Source: Prillingera fragicola
Taxonomy: Eukaryota; Basidiomycota; Tremellomycetes; Trichosporonales; Trichosporonaceae
Assembly: GCA_002335605.1 (NCBI GenBank)
Contig: BEDY01000005.1
Coordinates: 62,001-126,000 of the forward strand
Direction: 5' to 3'
Length of the DNA: 64,000 nt
Part shown: positions 22,123 to 35,892 of the stretch, piece by piece
Layout of the letters: each line of letters begins with the position of its first letter
How positions within the stretch are numbered: the first letter of the stretch is position 1
The notes under the pieces: generated by a model
Told to the model about the DNA's origin: nothing
The model's database searches: none
Seen by the model: the letters and a program-made list of their open reading frames with translations, nothing else
Translations under genes and position numbers: made by a program

Positions 22123-24605
22123 ATGGCAGCTATCCGCCGCCAGTGGGCCACAAACAACGACCTAGCACCACCACCACGACCAGAATCACATCTCGAAAGT
22201 GCTCAAGACGCCAATGACATTTACAACCTCTACGGTCGAGACTCGTGGATGCCATCAGACGACACCCGCGTGCTAGGCCCCACTCCGTCCCCCCGACCAC
22301 GATCGCGCGACCTCGACCACGACGACCAAGAGTATCTCCACGGCGGCTCGGGCTATTCACCAGCTCTGGCAGACGACTCGCCGCGTTCAGAATACTATGA
22401 CGCGCAGCCGTCATTCATCGTGCCCGACACGACGCACGATCCAACGCCGGCGCCAGCACAAGTTCAGGACTCGGCACTCCCCGTAGGTTTCGAAGGTAAC
22501 GCGCTAGACACGGCGCGCCGAGGCGAGTCGCCTGGTCGCACCGAGTCGCCTCTCGGAACGTCGCGCAGGCCGTCTGCCCAGAGCTCGCCGGCAGCAGGTG
22601 CATTACCAATGCGTCAGCCGTCAGGCCCGCACTCACAATCAGCCTTCCGAAGGCCGTCCGGCTCGTCTCCGCTAGCGAGCCGGCCAACACCATCGCCATC
22701 TCCAAAAGGACCCGGCTGTCGCCCCTCAGACGAAGAGTATGAGCAGGGTCTGGCCTCGCCCGGACTCGACTTTTCGCAACCAGCAGCATATGTTCCCTTT
22801 CCAGCGCCATCAGACACCGTCCCTGTGTCAGTCCCAGGAACGTCCCCCTCCGCGATCCCCCAGCACCTGCGCGAGGGTCCCTCGACGCCGCAACACGAAA
22901 CTCTCTCGCAGCTGGGCACCCTCACTTCGTCACCGCGGCATCCCAGCATAACGCGTATAAATGGTCCTGGAATGTCGGCGGCCTCGAGCCGGGTGCCGAG
23001 TTCTGCCAGTGGGATGACAAACTCGACGTCTGACCACAGTGGGGGGCTTAACAGCGGCCAGGGGTCCAGTGCGAGTCTTGTCAGCGTAAAATATCCCGGC
23101 GAGGAACAAGACGCATTCCATGTTCGCTCGACTTGTGAGTGGCCGAGTGTGGCTGTTGCTGATAGCAGATGCTCGTCTGGAGATTGAAGGAGTCTTTGGC
23201 GACGGCTGGGATGATGGCGTCGAGCGCACCCGCGGCGGCACTGCCACGTCTGGCTCACGCGCTACAGTCTTCCTTCCTTCGACAGATGGCGGCATGACCG
23301 ACCAGGAGCGCCAGTTCATCTCGCGTCTCGACCGCTACGGGTTTGTGGATACCGCCAACCGCATGCGCTCGGAGGGCCGCCTAGCCTACGTGCCCGCCTC
23401 ACCACTGCACAAGGTACCCAAGCTGTCGCTCCGTTCTTCCCTCTCCCCACCACAACCACGCGACAACTCCCAGCCCCTCCCCATAACGCCCATGAACCCA
23501 AATGCCAAACCCCCGCCCTCTCCGCAAACCCCGCCGCAGCGCATGCCCGATGGCAAGAAGGCTCGCAGAAAGGAAGAAGAACGTGTGTCAAAATGGATGC
23601 GTATGATGTCCGTCGCCGCGCGTGACAAGGGCGGCAACGTAACCTCCTGGCGCTGGTCCTCTGAAGAAGGCGGCAAGCACCGGACGCGCGTGTACAAGGG
23701 TATCCCGGACCGCTGGCGCATGGCTGCATGGTGGACCATGGCGGAGGCGCGGGCCACGAAAGCAGGGCGTACGCCGAGTCACGAGTCTCTAGAAGCAGAT
23801 TATGTGTCGAGGAGGGATCAGCCTAGCACGAGCGATGTGCAGATTGATCTCGACGTCCCGAGGACCATCTCGGGGCACGCGCTGTTTCGGACGCGATTTG
23901 GGCATGGCCAGCGCGCGCTGTTCCATGTCCTGCACGTGTTCTCGCAGGCGTGTGGCACCTGTGGGTATTGCCAGGGCATGGGGAGTGTGGCCGCGACGCT
24001 CTTGTGCTACTTTGACCCAGAGGTGAGTCGAACGACGTCCGGCACAGCTAACTTCCCAGCGCGCATACACCCTGCTGGTCAGGCTGCACGATCTCTACGA
24101 CATGCACGGGATTTACGCCCCGGGCTTCCCGGGCCTGCTGGAGACGTTCTACGTGCAGGAGCGTATGATGGAGCAGCTCATGCCGGATGTGTACAAGATT
24201 TTTGTGCGTCGTTCAGAAGTGACAACGCTGACGTTGCAGCAACAAAACATGATTTCGTCATCGGCCTGGGGCGCCAAGATCTACATTACGCTCTTTGTCA
24301 ATGTGGTGCCATTCACCACCCAGCTGAGGCTGTGGGACGCACTGTGGTTGGACGGCTACGACGTCATGGTCTGCGCCGTCCTCGCGTTGTTGTGGAGTTT
24401 CAGGACTCTGCTGGGCCATCCCGCGGCCACGTTTGAGAGTATTCTCAGCCTGCTGAGCAGCTACTTTGTGCCCGAGGACGAGGATGCGCTCATGGACTGG
24501 ATCCAGAAACTCATCAACCAACCGGGCGTCAGGGAGAAGATGGCCGCGTGGAGGAGGGAGTGGAAGGGGTTGGTTGAGCGGGGCCAGGATGATGTACTGT
24601 TGTAG
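22123..24605 (+). CDS. TBC-domain Rab GTPase-activating protein, 791 aa
   Basis: Exons 22123-23134, 23169-24022, 24060-24203 and 24240-24605. The first about 480 residues are Pro/Ser rich and disordered. The TBC domain spans about 510-770, starting at YKGIPDRWRMAAWW. Both catalytic fingers are present: the arginine finger motif IxxDxxR (IDLDVPR, about residue 569) and the glutamine finger YCQG (about 604), so it should stimulate GTP hydrolysis by a Rab. Later motifs include APGFPGLLE and LFVNVVPF. Introns are 34, 37 and 36 nt; the last is in frame and stop-free, so retention would insert 12 residues in the TBC fold. Target Rab is unknown. Confidence 0.85.
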
Positions 24606-25975
24606 CGGAGTGGGTGAGGAGCTGTCGGGGGGGCGGCGTAGTGGGAATCTCGTAGGTAGTCGAGAACATAATTGCATTTCTTTCATTGTCAGCAGCAGGG
24701 CGCGGAGACTTGTGCTGCGTCTAGTGTCCGAGATGATAATGTCAGGGGCTGGTGCAGGTGGATGTCCTAGCTCTCCAGGGAGGCAATGCAGCGGCCATGT
24801 CTTTGGCAGTGATAGGAGAGGGAGACGAGATGAGGGCGGGGGCGAGTTTGATGGCGATCGTGGGTTTGTGTCGTTCCTGGCACCAAGCGGTCGTGTATGC
24901 CGCCTGTTCGTGAAGCACTACTACATCGCTCGCAAGATATTGTGACGAGCTCAGAGTTTTGAAGGACAGAATAACTGTCTGCAGTGATGAACTCGCTCAA
25001 ACTGATTAAGGAATGAGCTATTATCGTGGCTTCAAGTTACATTCTTAGTTGCATGAGTTGCTGGATCGGCTTGATGGCCACAATACCTTCTTCAAGCCAA
25101 GAGCAAGCCAAGAGCAACCCCATCCCCGCCAGCGAGCTGTACGTCTACCCGCATGCTAGAAAGTATCTACGACGCATGCATGCCGCCCAAGACCCTCCCA
25201 ACGTCTCAGAAAACACACTACAACGGCCATCTCGGTCTTTGGGGCCACCTGTACGTTTTACCACACCCTCTGGCCCCAATTCGGATCTCATCGGGCGGCC
25301 TCCACCAACCCCCAACGATACAACTCCCAGTTCCGACATGCTCAACATTGCCGTAGCCATGGCAATGATGCATAGTACTCTGGATACATCTACATACAGT
25401 GTCTGCGTGTTACTGGCGACCCCTCCTCGTCTCCAGCCCAGCACAGAAGGCTACCATGAGTACAGAAGTGGTGTTGCGGCACCACCAAAAGTGTCTTCAG
25501 AACGGGTCTCGGCTATCCTACTGCTCGGCAATCGGACTACGGGATGAGTGGGGCATTCCCCGACATTCATGCCCCAAGAGTGCAACTTGTCCTCGAGCCT
25601 GGCGGGTCTGCGCCGAACATGACTGCAGGCTTGGTGCGTTGCGTGAGTGTAGGGTAGGCGAGTCCTGTGGCCTCCATGGTGGGTAGAAGACTTGGAGCAT
25701 TGTCAGGTGTCAGTGTGTCAGTCGTTGTCAGTCATGGTGGAGAGTGAGAGCCGCCGCAGTCAACCCAGCCGCCCGTGTCAGTCAGAGTGCCACCAAGTGT
25801 CAAGTGCTCGTGCAACAGTCGTTTGATTCTTCATATCCGGATGCATGCTCCGCGACCAGCTATAATGCGACAAAATGAACAAGGAACGGTACGGTCGGAG
25901 CTTTCTCTATGTGTTTCGGTCTACCTAACAGGAAAGGGGGGGGGAGGAGAAGGGAAAGTACAGTGACGACGACGT
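24606..25975. other. Intergenic region, no supported gene
   Basis: About 1.37 kb between the 3' ends of the TBC gene and FAS1. An open frame at 25026-25547 (+) starts with GTG, shows no domain and is not accepted. Around 25700-25800 the sequence is rich in dispersed GTCAGT/GTCAG words. The remainder is probably 3' UTR or non-coding. Confidence 0.5.
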
Positions 25976-28900
25976 CTAGGCCTGAGTAGGGCGGTAGCGC
26001 GACTGCTGCGAGTCCTCGAAAATGGTGCTCGGGTCGAGCTTTCCGTGGATAATGTCGTAGAACAGTGCGAGCGAGCTCTGGCGGGCCCAGTTCCACGACG
26101 AGTCGAACGAACGGGCCTTGTTGGCCGAGAAGACGGGCTGGATGCCGTCAATGTAGGCGTCGCCGTGCTCGGCCTTGATGGCGTCGAGCTTGGCCTGGAG
26201 GGCGTCGGCGTTGGCCTTCTCCGAGTCGGCGCGCTTCTCGCCGGCACGGGGGTCCTTGCCGAGGTAGCGCGAAAGCAGCTCGATCTCGCGCTGAGCCTGC
26301 TCCTCCTGCTTGAGGACAAACTTGTCAAACTCCTCCGAGTTCATGACGGCGCCACCACCGCCACCACCACCGCCACCGCCGGCAGCACCGCCGGCCGACA
26401 AGGTGATGCCCGAGTACGAGGCGTAGCCCTGGGCGACAGTGTCGAGGAAGGTCTTGGCCTCGGCCTCGGAACCGATACGCTTGGCGGGCTCGGAGAGGAT
26501 ACCGAAGAAGAGGGCCGAGTCCGAGCGGAGAGGGCCGAGACCCCAAGTCTTGTTGAGGTGGGCACGAGCGGCCGAAATGTTGAAGCCACCGGGGAACTTG
26601 GAAGCAATCATGCGGTTGGTAAGACCCATGGCGTGCTTGCCGAGACCCGAGTAGCCGACACCGAGAGCGGCACCAAGCTCGTCAAGAGGGAGGTCCTCAC
26701 CCTTCTCGGGAGCCGAGGCGAACTCGACCTGGAGGTCACCGAGAATCTCATTCTGGAGAGTCGACTTGCCGCCCGAGAGCTCCTTGAGCGACTTGGACAG
26801 GGGAATGTCACCGGCCTGCTTCTTGAGCTTCTGGGCAATGATGACGCGGACAGTGTCGACGGCCTTGGGAGGAGCGTCCTCGACAGCGGCGGCGGGGCCA
26901 GCCGAAGCCGAAGGAGCGGGGGCAGCGACGGGGGCGGGGGCAGCAGCCGCGGCGGGGGCGGGAGCAGCCGACTCGCTCGACGAAGCCTCAGCGGCGGGGG
27001 CAGCCTCCTCGGCAGCCTCGTCCTCAAAGGCGTAGTAGACCTCCTTCTGGTTCTTGGCGTGGCAGAGAATCTGGCGCTTGTAGGCGGTAGCGGCGTCCTG
27101 CGCCTCGTACTTGGCCTTGAGCGTGCGAGTAGCCATGCCCGAAAGAACGGGACCGGGACCGAGCTCAATGAAGCGCTCAAAGTTGGCCTGCTGGAAGAGA
27201 ACGTCCTGGGTCTCGATCCAGCGAACGGGCGAGGCGAACTGGTAGGCGAGACACTCGGTGAGGATGGCGTAGGCGAGTTGCTGGCGCTGACCAGCGCTGT
27301 CCCACTTGTCGGCCTCCCAACCCTTGAGAACCTCACCCATGCGGGGCGAGTTGGTCTCGTCGTAAATCTTCTGGCAGTACGACTTGGTGACCTCGAAGGG
27401 CTCGGCGATCAGGTTGGGAATGTACTTGCCAACGAGACGGTCGGGGTTGAGGTGCTCGGGGTCAATCTTCTTCATGAGGTAGTTGCGGAACGACAAGACT
27501 CCGGGCCAGAGGTAGCGCGAGTGGAAGGGAACGTCGATACCGGGGAGGGGGATGGTGGCGTAACCACGCTCGAGCTGGACGGCACCGCCGTCGGCCTTTT
27601 GCTTCTCAATCATCTTGTCCCAGCAGCCGTCAATGATCTCAACGAGGTGCTCCTTGAGCTTCTCGACACCGATCGACTTCGAGAGCTTCTCGAGGTCAAT
27701 CTTCTGGTGCTTGAGCATGTTGAGCACGTTGGTGAGGGTGGCGAGACCGCGGAGCTCACCAGCAGTAACGTACTGCTGGTCGGCAACGTTCAGGTTGACA
27801 ATCTGAACGAGGACGTCCTTCTGCTTGGAGATCTGGTCGACAATCTCACGGAGCGCAGGCTCGGAGAAGGTCTTGCCAACACGCGAGGGGTTGACGGCCA
27901 TCATGGCGTACTGCGACTTGCCCTCAGCGTCGCGCTTGACGGCGCGCTGCATGGTGATACCACGGAAGAAGACGACGTCGGCAAGAGCCGAGATGGGGAG
28001 GACGTCGGCAATGGCGGCAAGAGCAGAGTACTCTCCGAGCGAGTGACCGGCGAACGCGGCGTTGGGGTCAATGAGACCCTTGGCCTTCATGTCGTCGAAC
28101 GCGGCCTTCTCGGTGACGACGAGCGCAATCTGGGTGTACTGCGTCGCGAAGAGGAGACCCTGGGGGTGCGAGAAGGTGTAGCTCGTGGTGTACAGGTCAA
28201 TGTCGCCAAAGAGGGGCTGAGTGGTGACCTTGCCGTCGTCGCCGACAGTGTCGTAGGTGAGCTCCATGTAGCGCTGGCGAATAGCCTGGCCCTTGATACC
28301 ACCAAAGTGAATGGTGAGCTCCTTGGGGTTGTTCTTGACAATGTCAACGATCGAGAAGCCGTAGACCGAGGTCAAGTGTGCGTCGGCGGCGTCCCAGACG
28401 GCCTTGGCGACCTCGGAGGTGTTGTAGAGCTCCATGCCCATGCCCTGCTCCTGCGAACCCTGGCCAGTGAAGACGTAGGTGGTAGTGGGCTGGAGGACCT
28501 CGGCGGAGCCGTCAATGACCTTGGTGCCGGTCTGGTTGAAGGCCTCGACCTTGATGACCTTCTTACCCTCACGCATAGCAGTGTGGGTAAGCTTGACGTT
28601 GATCTGGTCACCGGGGAGGACCATGCCGACAAAGGCGACGTCGTACGAAACGACACGCTCGGGGTGGTTGTCCGCAGCAACCGACTCGACGTACTTGCGG
28701 GTAGCAGCCGACGACCACATACCGTGGGTAATGGTGCCCGGGAGCTTGGCAAAGTCCGAGAAGTAGGGGTTGATGTGGATAGGGTTGAAGTCGCCCGAGA
28801 TCTTGGAGTAGGACTCGTTCGACTCGGGGGTGGTGTAGGTCGCGGTCGAGGGGTCGGTGATCAGCGAGTAACCACCCGACTCGAGAGGAACCGAGCCACC

Positions 28901-31900
28901 AACGGCCTTGCCCTGGCGCTTGAGGTACTCGACGACGGGGTTGCCGTGCGAGTTGTGGGCCTCGTAGTCGACGGTAGCAACCTGGACGAGCTGCTTGGTC
29001 TGGTCGCGAATGAAAGCGGCACCAGTGACCTGGACGGACGAGTAGGTGTTCTTGTTCTTGAACTTGAGCTTCGACTTGACCTTGAAGGTAAGAGTCGTGC
29101 CGACGTCAAGAGCAACCGAGTCGTCCTCCCACTCGAACCACGACTTGGACTGGAGGACACCGACCGAAGTGGGCTTGTCGAGAGTGACGACGTAGTCGGA
29201 CTCGTCAGTGGTCTCAAAGGTGTTCTCGTAGTCCGAGAAGCGGCCACGGTAGAGGAAGGCAGAGTTGACCTCGATGATGGGCTCGCCGTCACGGAGAACG
29301 TAGCCCTTGACCTTGACAGTCTTGCCACTGTCAGAGTTGACGACCGAGGTGACCGAAGCCTCGGTGGTGCAGACATCGCCAGCCTTGAGGGGCTTGACGC
29401 CCTCAATGAAGCGGAAGCCGTTGGACAGGTGGACCAGGTTGATGAGGTCACCGTCAATGGCAGAGGGGAAGATGGTCTTCATGATCGACTGCCATCCGAG
29501 AACAATGGCGTAGTCCATGGGGGCAAGGACAGTGTCGTTGCGGTTGGCCTTGAAGGCCTCGCTCTGGTTGCCAACAACGTCACAGAAGCGCTGGATGGTC
29601 TCGGCGTCGACCTTGGTCTCACCAGCGGTGAAGGTCTGGTCAATCTTGAGCTCGGGGAGCTTCTCGTTGTCACCAAACCAAAGGCGCCAGTAAAAGTCCT
29701 TGATGGCCTGGTTGCGGCCCTCGGTAACCTCGTGGATGGGGGCGTAGCCCTGCTCGGGGTGGTACTTGAAGGTGAAGGTGAGGGGCACCGAGGTTCCCTT
29801 GCGGAGCTCGTTGAGCTGAAGGGTGATGGTCTTGGACGACTCGTCGTACCAGAGGTCAATGGCCTTGAACTTGTCGTCCTTGGGGCCAGGGGCAGCGGAG
29901 CGGATGGAGCCGTAGACCTCGACACGCTGGATCTTGCCGTTCTTCGAGGTAATGTCCACCTTCTGGTGGGCACGGGGAGCAAAGATGCGACGGAAAGCAT
30001 TGTCGGCATAAAGGTTGCCCTGGACAATGTTGACCGTGGTGAAGGCGGCGCGGAGCCACGAGAGGTCGGGGCCGGCAATGCGCTGGAGCCAGTCCTCGAC
30101 GTTGGGGAGCCTGTCGTCGAGCTCGAGAGAGCGGACGTCACCGTTGACCGACTCCTTGGCGATCATGGTGTGGGGGAGGCTGGGGCGCGCACCAATGTAG
30201 TCAAGGGTGGGGACCTTGGACTCGTCACCGTCGTAGTAGCGGTCAAGGATGTGCTTGGCGAGCTGGCCCTCAATGTTGCCAAGGAGCTCTCCAATGGGCT
30301 CGTTGGCGACCTTGGAGTGCTTGACGGCCATGGGACCCTGGAGGATACAGACACGCTCGGCGTCCTGGTCGAACACGGCGTCAATGTCCTCGGCGGCCCA
30401 AAGCGAGTCCTTCTTGAACCAGAACTCAAAGTTGGGGTCAAAGACGGGAATGTAAGGAGCGGGCTTCTGAGCGGGGCGGAGGTTGAGCGCAATAAAGTAC
30501 GACTTGTCCTCGGCGTTGATGAGCTGCTCCTTGGCCTTGGGGTAGCCGTTGAAGAACAGGTCAAGAGTGGGCTCGGGCTTGTCCAGAGCAGAGTACGACT
30601 GGATGAGCGACTCCTTGGTGCGGATGCCGTCGACGCCGGCGAAACGCTCCTCGACACGGCGCAGCCAGTCGCCGGTGAGGTTGCGGAGCGAAATGTCGAT
30701 CCAGCGGCCCTGCGAAGAGACGTACATGAGGCGCACCATGCGGCGGGCAACCTCCTCGTAGGTCATCTGGTCCAGGTCCTTGACGACGGTGCCGTCGGCC
30801 TTGCGAGGGAACCAGGGCTTGTTAAAGTCGGCGTTGAGGCGCTCGATAACGTAGTCGGCGCGCTGCTCGAGCCAAGCCACACGCTTGTCACGGGGAATGT
30901 TGAAGACAGTGTCGTCAAACTCGCGCCAGAGCTTTACACCACGAGTGGCAATCTTGTGGATGGGCTCGCCAAGCTCGGAACGGACGGTAATGATACCACC
31001 GGTGGGCTTGTCGTAGGTACCCTCCCACTCGTGGTCCTCGACACCGGGGCAGTCGACAATGAGCTTCTTGACCTGGGGCGCGGTGTCGGCCTCCTTGGCG
31101 ACCATGACACGCGAGCCGTAGAGCACACCGTCAAAGGGCATGGGCTGCAGGCCAAACATCTTGACCGACCAGTCACCACAAAGGTAGGGCCAGACGTCCT
31201 CGGAACCACCAAAGCCGGAACCGGCAATGAGGAAGAGGTTCTTGTGCTTGCGGATCGAGCCGTAGGTGGCAATGATAGGCTGGTGGAAGTCCTCAGCCGA
31301 GTGGTGACCACCAGCACGACCACCAGTCCACTGAAGGATGATGGGGAAGTTGGGGTTGGCAGCAGCAATGTTGACAACCTGGCGGATACCCTCAACGGAT
31401 CCGGGCTTGAACGAGACGTGCTTGATACCAGCAGCCTTGAGGTTGGTGCAGATCTCGGTGGCCTTCTCCGACGAAGGGATACCGGCGGCGATACAGAAGC
31501 CCTCGATGGGGAGGCCCTCACGGCGCATCTCCTGGATCTGGGGGTACTGGAACGAGAACTGGGGCTGGTTGATGTACAGCGCGTTGATCGAGATACCAAT
31601 TCCGGGCTGGATGCGCTTCATGATCTCGTCAATCTTGGCACGGAGGATGAAGGGGGCAAAGTGACCACCACCAGCAAGCTCGATGTGGTAACCAGCGTTG
31701 AGGGTGGCAGAGACCATGTTGGCACCGACAGTGGTGGGGGTCATGCCAGGCACCATGATGGGGGGCTTGCCGAGAAGACGCGAGAACGGCGTGTCAATGT
31801 TGATCTTGCCGTCAAGGGTCTTGACGAGGTGAGGAGCAAAGTCCTTGCTCCAGGTAGGCTCGCGCTTAATGCTGTTGGCGTCGTAGAGCTCGGCAGCGGC

Positions 31901-33724
31901 GGCGCCCTTCTCGCCGACAATGACGGTGCGAACACCGCGGCCCTCGGTGACACGAGTGGTCAGGAAGGCGACACCAGTCTTGCCACCGGGTCCAAAGTCG
32001 ATGGCGTGGGTGGCAGTGGCAGGGAAGTTGCAAGCCTTGGCCCAGTGGATGTGACGGGTAAGGATCAGGTCGCAGGCAGTGCGAGTGACCGAGGTCGAGA
32101 GCTCACGGAGGTCGGAGCCTGAGAGATAAGGTCAGCAAACAAGGCACTCGGAAAGAAGACTCGGCAATCACCCGCCCGGACGAAAGGACGGGATCGGCGA
32201 ATTTTCGGGATTTAAACTCACCATCCTCAGTGTTGTAGATTGCAATGTTAAGCTGCGAGGCCGAGAAGAGCTCGGCGCCCTCGAGGTCCTCGTTCATGAT
32301 GCGCTCAGCGGCGCCCTCAAGGTAGTGGCTGTGGTAAGGCACGTTGATGGGGAGGAAGCGAATGTTGAAGATGGTCTTGCGCTTCGAGAAGGGGGTACGG
32401 CCCTGGTCGAGACCAGCGGGGGCCATGACCTTGCGGAGGGCGACGGCGAGACCGTACAGCGACTTGGAGGGGCCGGTGACGATGAACATCGTAGCGGCGT
32501 TGAAGAGCGAGATCGCGACCTTGGCGTTCTCGGGGAGGAAGGCGTTGACCTTCTTGACGTGGCCCTCGAGAGCCGAGCGCGAGAGGCCGTTGACAGCCAA
32601 CATGGGGGTGGGGGTACCCTCGTTGTTCTCAATGGCGTCGGCGACGACCTCGGGCTCGATCGAGACGAGAGGGAAGTACTGCTGGCCACGGAGACCAATG
32701 TAGAACAGCAGCTTGACGGCCTTGAGAATGTTCTCGTTGAGCGACTCCCAGCTGGTCGAAACACCAACGGCGACGGCAGAGACGATACCCTGCGAGTGAC
32801 CAGTGGCACCCTTGAAGAGGGAGAGAAGCTCTCCGGGCTCAATGTCGGCCACGCGGGCGGCGACAACGTACTGAACGAGCTGAGTAACGCCGATCAGGGT
32901 GAGCGAGATGGGGATCGAGGCGAGGTACTCGACCGAGGGGGTGGGCTTGGTGCCACGGAGCCATGCAATGACATCGAGGCCCGAGGTGTAGTAGGTGAAA
33001 CCGTCGTCGGTAGCCTTGTGGACAAGAGGAGCGAGCAGCTCAGTGATCTGCTCAAGGAGGGGCTCGACGAAGGGACGGTAGACGTCAAAGAGCGACTGGA
33101 GCTCCTCAAAGTAGTACTGCGAGCGTGTCAGCAACCGTGGATTCTGGGATTTCTGTTACTAACCTCGTTGACACCCTGGCCACCGAAAAGACCGTAGAGC
33201 TCGGCGTCGCCCTTCTTGGCGGCCTCGAAGAGAGCCGACTTGTGGGCGACCTGCACCTGGCTGGCGCCAAGAGCCTCGCGGGCTGCGGCGAAACCCTTGA
33301 AGTAGGCGGTGAGAATCTCAGCGCGGGGCTCGGCCTCGAAAGACTGGACGAGCGAGTGGATGTTCTCCGAAGCGAGGTAAGCCTCGTTGAAGCGGTTGTA
33401 GGCCGCAAGGAGGACCTGGGCCTGCTCATCCGAGCCGCCGGCAGCGACCTTGTCGCCGACAAAGCCAACGAAGCGGGCCAGGAGCTTGACCTGGGGCTCG
33501 TTGGAAGGGACGTCCGAGACGACTGCGTCCTCGTCGTCCTCGTCTACGACGGGAGCGGGGGTGTCGTCCTGGCCGAGGCCAGAGTCGTGGAACTCCTGGG
33601 CAAGAACCTCGGAAGCGACCCAGGCAGAGAGGGGTGAGGCGGGGACGACAATGTGAACGCGGGCAGTGTTCGAGTGGAGAACGAGGGGGCGGGTAGCGGG
33701 GGGACCGCTGAAGAGGGACGCCAT
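25976..33724 (-). CDS. FAS1: Fatty acid synthase, beta-type subunit carrying the ACP domain, 2532 aa
   Basis: Cytosolic type I FAS subunit. Exons 33724-33164, 33116-32222 and 32118-25976. Domains in order: acetyltransferase (GATGHSQG, nucleophile Ser295), enoyl reductase (from about 600; GMTPTTVG, ELAGGGHF), dehydratase (GDFNPIHINP, about 1600), malonyl/palmitoyl transferase (FTGQGSQ, about 1700; GHSLGEYS with Ser1845), an Ala/Pro linker (about 2185-2240), then the acyl carrier domain with phosphopantetheine Ser2271 (GGKSTLQNEILGDL), a poly-Gly linker, and the first ketoreductase-scaffold helices ending near FDSSWNWARQS. In yeast the ACP and those helices belong to the alpha subunit. The C-terminus here stops where the FAS2 protein starts. 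The ACP-on-beta layout has, as I recall, been noted in Cryptococcus. Codon use is strongly biased, implying high expression. Confidence 0.97.
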
Positions 33725-34347
33725 GCTGGGCGAATGGACTGCGGCAGTCCCAACTTTGGTAAGAGAACGGTTAAGAGGGGGGAGGTGGTGAGGAGGAGAA
33801 GGAAGACGTTTGAGAAAGGAGAGAAGGAGGGGAAGCTAGAGGAGGTGGGAGTAGCTTCTCGAGGGAAAGGTAGGATGGAGTTGGCGAGGTGCCGTTTGCG
33901 AGAGGAGGATGTTGCAAGACGACAAAGATGATGGTCTTGATGAATCAACTATACTACAAGCGTGTCGTAGCTGTTCTCGCTGCTGCCGTCCGCTGGGTGG
34001 TGAGGGAGGGGGTGACCGGGGTCCTACGGTTGCTCCTTCGTTGGGGGGACCAGGCTCGGAGCTCGGAGTGTGCGGGCGATGTGGGGCGACGGAAGCATTT
34101 TTCAAAAACCCCACAGGAATCAGTGACGACAGGGTGAGTGGTGAATGAGCCGCGCCAGGTGACCCTTCGGCCTTATCGGCAGCGGCTGAGCAGTGCATGC
34201 ATCGTCTGTTGCTGGTGGTGGTGGTGGTGGCTGCTTGTTGATGGTGCGAACTGCGACGTTTGTTGCATGCATTGGTGCAGGTTGACAGGGCAGCGAGGGA
34301 AGTTTGACAGGGGGCATTCATCTACACACACAGTACGCCCTAAAACA

Positions 34348-34368
34348 TCGTCGTCGTCGTCGTCGTCG
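34348..34368. repeat. (TCG)7 trinucleotide repeat
   Basis: Seven tandem TCG units in the FAS1-FAS2 spacer, continuing imperfectly to about 34375. Confidence 0.85.
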
Positions 34369-35884
34369 CTGTCGTTGTGCATCTGTCCTGCACATTCTAC
34401 TGCTCACTCTCACCATCCACACACTCTTCCCGGTCAACCTCCACCACAGTCTACGGTGGGGCTGACTGCCTGGCGCGATGCTATTGGATTTTTCCGCAAT
34501 CGCTCCCCCACTCGTCGCTCGCTGGTGTAGCATTCATGTTCGGAGGAATTCCCATGCGCCAAGGGCCGATACGCCCCGTGCCTGATAATGCAATGTTGCG
34601 CCCCCCACACCAAATCTACAAATACATGAAATACAAAAAAAAAGATAAATCAGCCGGAATCAAAATGTGTAATCCATTATCAGCAGCAACGTGTGTGTCC
34701 CTATCATGCATCGTGGCAGTGTCGGTGGCAATGTTGTGGGGGCAGTAGCACGTTCGGGACACGTAGTTTAGTGTATGCGTGGCACTAGAGGCTGTCAGAG
34801 AATGCAGTACACGGTTTAGATGGATGTTAGGCCAGCCTTGTGTACACCGAAAGCACCTAGGAATGAAACGTGGCAGTTGTGTCGGGAGTCTTGCGGAAAG
34901 GGCTGTTTGTATCGGTGAATGTCATCAAACAGTATAGTTGCTCGTCTGGACAATGCATTCAATTATTCTAGCAATGACTCCTCCACTCTCACTGCATGCA
35001 CACTCTCTGGCGAGAAGAAAGGGAGCAACATGGTAATTTACTGAATTATTTTAACATCGCTGGCCACTAAACACTGCACCCCGAAGATACTGACCCATGC
35101 TCGGTGTCTCGGCGCCGCATCCTGCCCATTACACCAGCCTAACAGTACACCATGCAAGTACGTACCAACGGTGCCATACTTCTCGGCAATCATGCACAAT
35201 TAGGTCTGTGCGTTTATTCATCGCGCACATGACCACGCTGCGTGCAATCTGCATCGACATGCTTGCATCTCCAAGATTGACAAACGATACTAAGCGACGA
35301 TTGGGGAGCGACGGTACCAGAACCTCCCGGTGTTAGTCCTTCCAGGCGACAATGGGGGCCACCGCGGATTACCGTTCATTCTCTGGGCTCGCTGCTTGCG
35401 TGGCCACGTTCCCAGGCATACACGCTGCCACGCTGTAGCACACAGACGCCACTATCATTGTTAGAAAACGCCACGGCCCAAAGAAATGTGCCACACTGTT
35501 GCCAACGCTGACGAGCTTTAGCCGCTGATAGCAGCCCCGATAGGTCGTGGCTGCAGCGACCTCTCCCACCGCGAGTGCCTGGCTGGCGAGAATTGTGTAG
35601 CAGCATCGATTCTCGGAAGCAGAGAGAGATCAAAGGTGGTGGGGAATGGACAGGTCATCGGCTCTAAACGGACGATGTTATTTGGTGCGGCTTTTGGCAG
35701 GGCTCGGAGCGACGACGAGGGCAGCGACCAGGGTCTGGGCTGTTCTGATGGCCTCCACGGCCTCCACTCTGAGCAGTGCAGCAGGCAGCAGCAGGAGCAG
35801 CAGCAGGAAGAGAAGGGTATTTTTCCTGGAACCCGCCGGCTGCCTGCACCCCCATGGCAAGGAGAAACTCGTCGGCCAGACAAG

Positions 35885-35892
35885 TCACGTGA
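35885..35892. promoter_or_regulatory. TCACGTGA palindrome upstream of FAS2
   Basis: Perfect 8-bp palindrome with the CACGTG core, 359 bases before the FAS2 start codon. It is a candidate basic helix-loop-helix site. In yeast, FAS genes are controlled by a related class of factors (Ino2/Ino4), so a functional role is plausible but unproven. Confidence 0.45.

Noticed and set aside
25026..25547. 173-codon plus-strand frame between the TBC gene and FAS1
   Set aside because: Non-ATG first codon, mixed composition, no motif or splice partners; could be non-coding.
26045..32122. 2025-codon open frame on the plus strand, antisense to FAS1
   Set aside because: It mirrors FAS1. Strong codon bias in highly expressed genes avoids TTA, CTA and TCA, which removes antisense stop codons. 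Its Val/Leu/Gly/Asp-rich product is typical of such shadows and shows no domain.
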